A stretch of DNA of 64,000 nt, from NCBI GenBank assembly GCA_949987705.1, contig OX465281.1, positions 194,233,112-194,297,111 on the forward strand, read 5' to 3'. A model generated the notes under the pieces. It did not search any database. It saw only the letters and a program-made list of their open reading frames with translations, and was not told where the DNA came from. Of this stretch, positions 62,311 through 64,000 are shown in pieces. This DNA is from Thereva unica. Lineage: Eukaryota; Arthropoda; Insecta; Diptera; Therevidae. A program made the translations under genes and the position numbers. Within the stretch, counting starts at the first letter, position 1. Every line of letters begins with the position of its first letter.

Positions 62311-62597
62311 TCAACCAGAAGTATATTTAACAACAAAAGTATATTTAACAACAAAAAAGAGATTTCTAATAAAGTCCATTATATCGGTAGCCTAGAGGTA
62401 AGGCGCTGGAGTCAGGTTCCAGGCGAACCAAGTTCAATCCCCGACCGCAAAATGGTGAAATAAATTTTTTTTTTTACTCCGGTGTAGCATGTTTTAATTC
62501 TATTTCTCACTAAATTATATTATTTAATAATGATACTCAGGAGAACATAAACATTTATTTAATTAAAAGTGCAAAAAAATCATTTTCTTGAGTTTTT
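62311..62597 (+). repeat. tRNA-like SINE-type repeat, copy 1 of a direct duplication
   Basis: CGGTAGCCTAGAGGTAAGGC (A box, from 62385) and AAGTTCAATCCCCGACC (B box, near 62430) form a degenerate tRNA head. Its CTGGA..TCCAG anticodon-type stem has loop GTCAGGT. A T-run and an AT-rich body follow. Nearly the same 260-270 bp recur at 62780-63045. The T stem does not pair, so it is not a functional tRNA. Confidence 0.7.
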
Positions 62598-62779
62598 ATG
62601 GATCTTCGGCGGCTTTATAAATCATTAAGAAATTTCGCGGAAATAATATAAAGTATTTATTTGTTTATATGCATATTTTATATGCTGTTCATTTTATTAT
62701 AGTTTATAGTCATGTAGGTGGTGCTGTAGACCAAAACAAAAATTCAATTTTATCGAACTTCGCTGTGGATTTGTCACAA

Positions 62780-63045
62780 TCAACCCGAAGTATATTTAAA
62801 CAACAAAAAAGGGATTTCTAATAAAGTCCATCGGTAGCCTAGAGGTAAGGCGCTGGAGTCAGGTTCCAGGCGAACCAAGTTCAATCCCCGACCGCAAAAT
62901 GGTGAAAATTTTTTTTTTTTTTACTTTCGGTGTAACATGTTTTAATTCTATTTCTCACTAAATTATATTATTTAATAATGATACTCAGGAGAACATAAAC
63001 ATTTATTTAATTAAAAGTGCAAAAAAATCATTTTCTTGAGTTTTT
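62780..63045 (+). repeat. tRNA-like SINE-type repeat, copy 2
   Basis: It shares with copy 1 GGATTTCTAATAAAGTCCAT, GGCGCTGGAGTCAGGTTCCA, TCACTAAATTATATTATTTA and ATGATACTCAGGAGAACATA. Differences are mainly a 4-nt gap before CGGTAG and the T-run length. The copies are separated by about 180 bp of unrelated sequence. Confidence 0.75.
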
Positions 63046-64000
63046 AAACATTTGGTAGGTTTAAAACGAAAAGCAGATATCTAATTTTTATCCGGGCATA
63101 TAAACGCTTACTGAAATGAATGAAAATTTATAAATTTAATTGCACGAACGATGTATTTAAGACCGTCCTTAGAGTCCATGAATATAAGGAAGTGATTTTT
63201 CTCAGAATTTTCAATATTTTACAAAAATTTTACAAACGATTTGCCCCATATCTAAAAAATTTTGCAGCCCTTTGTTTAAAAGCATATTTTTAAGTTTTTA
63301 TTAACTAAATTTGTATGTATCTCTTCAGAATCACAAAACAAAAGTGGGATGTTGTGCCTAGAGACTAGCCACTAATTACGCCTTTTCTTGGTATTCTTTC
63401 TATTGAATAACACTTCAGTCTGGATGACAATATATTAAGCGAAGATTGTGAAGAATTGCGAAAATATTCAAACAAATAAATCGAAAAACTAACGCATCCT
63501 TCATGGAGATGCTGCTGAAAATTGCCCGCCAAGAATTTGAGAGAATTGATATATTTTAATTGCACCCCATCTATGACAAAGAATAGTGAACACCATCTAT
63601 GGCAATATTACATTACTCTTCGTTTTACCTATGATTATCAATTTCCATAAAATATACAAAATACATTTCATAAATAATAGAAAATCTGTTGTCATAAATC
63701 AGTTGTTTACTTCCTTCTAAAGTTTATACATATCTTGCATTGGAATGTACCTTTTTATGAAAGCATGAATAAATAGGTTTATTGCCACATTCCTACGAGT
63801 TAGAGGTGGGAGTAATGGGAAGGCGCTAGGTCGGGGTGCGAAAAGACCAGGGTTCGATTCTTGATGAATTTTTTAAGTACCTTTTTTTAGCTTTTTTAGT
63901 TATGATGATTTATTTTAGTATAATAAACGAAGCCTGCGTTGATGATAAAATCTCAAAGCGGCGACTAATTAAAACCTTTGGGACATATTCAATTGTGAGC
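63046..64000. other. AT-rich end of window; one tRNA-like motif
   Basis: No gene recognised. At 63805-63875 GTGGGAGTAATGGGAAGGCG (A-box-like) is followed by AGGGTTCGATTCTTG (B box 63851-63861). This is another tRNA-derived head with a poly(T)-containing tail, probably an old SINE. Confidence 0.4.

Noticed and set aside
62385..62450. Functional tRNA gene (Leu-like anticodon stem)
   Set aside because: T stem does not pair, and the unit is a repeated element with a T-run; it is better read as tRNA-derived repeat.

Overview
The window reads as a transposon-rich euchromatic region of a higher dipteran (fly) genome. The evidence is short-intron eukaryotic genes with TATA boxes and AATAAA signals, AT-rich intergenic DNA, and Gypsy, Jockey/CR1-like, RTE-like, R1/LOA-like, Harbinger, hAT, Tc1, mariner and Helitron sequences plus a tRNA-derived SINE. 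No bacterial features, CRISPR array or rRNA operon is seen. The species cannot be fixed by eye.

The only convincing host genes are four small secreted-protein genes of one family, at 2262-2848 (+), 7727-8475 (-), 21195-21920 (-) and 39595-40269 (-). Each has a 42-48 nt first exon coding the start of a signal peptide, a phase-0 intron of about 60-80 nt, and a second exon with a V/P-rich core (VHKPAPI.V.RPP ... HPPVV..PAPV.F.KPP ... [14 protein letters not shown]) between Tyr/Gly/Ser/Asn-rich arms. Three have a TCACGT or near-TCACGT hexamer 31-40 nt upstream of a TATA box. Signal-peptide intron, Tyr-rich composition, core motif and TCACGT hexamer all match Drosophila-type chorion (eggshell) genes. 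I read this as a dispersed chorion cluster of the S36/S38 (7F-type) class; the family name comes from memory of those proteins, not from a search.

Almost everything between these genes is mobile DNA, often nested. (1) 11.28-19.33 kb: a Jockey/CR1-like LINE is interrupted by a Harbinger (63-bp TIRs, TAA target duplication), whose intron holds a nearly intact Ty3/Gypsy element (176-bp LTRs with one difference, ATAG duplication). (2) 28.2-33.0 kb: a BED-finger hAT transposase pseudogene is interrupted by a 2.8-kb non-autonomous Helitron carrying about 19 copies of a 118-bp repeat. (3) 41.31-42.96 kb: a Tc1-like element with about 235-bp TIRs and a lost catalytic Glu. (4) 43.08-45.77 kb: a LINE split by a Jockey/CR1-like LINE. 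(5) 47.65-49.2 kb: a second Helitron-family piece split by a 5'-truncated RTE with a 12-bp duplication. (6) 57.13-59.80 kb: a 2.67-kb hAT with perfect 8-bp duplications inside a LINE relic. LINE relics, foldback repeats, a 5S-rRNA-like relic and a Helitron helicase fragment fill much of the rest.

The stretches 23.9-27.1, 49.1-53.1, 53.5-55.9, 60.0-62.1 and 63.1-64.0 kb hold little I can identify.
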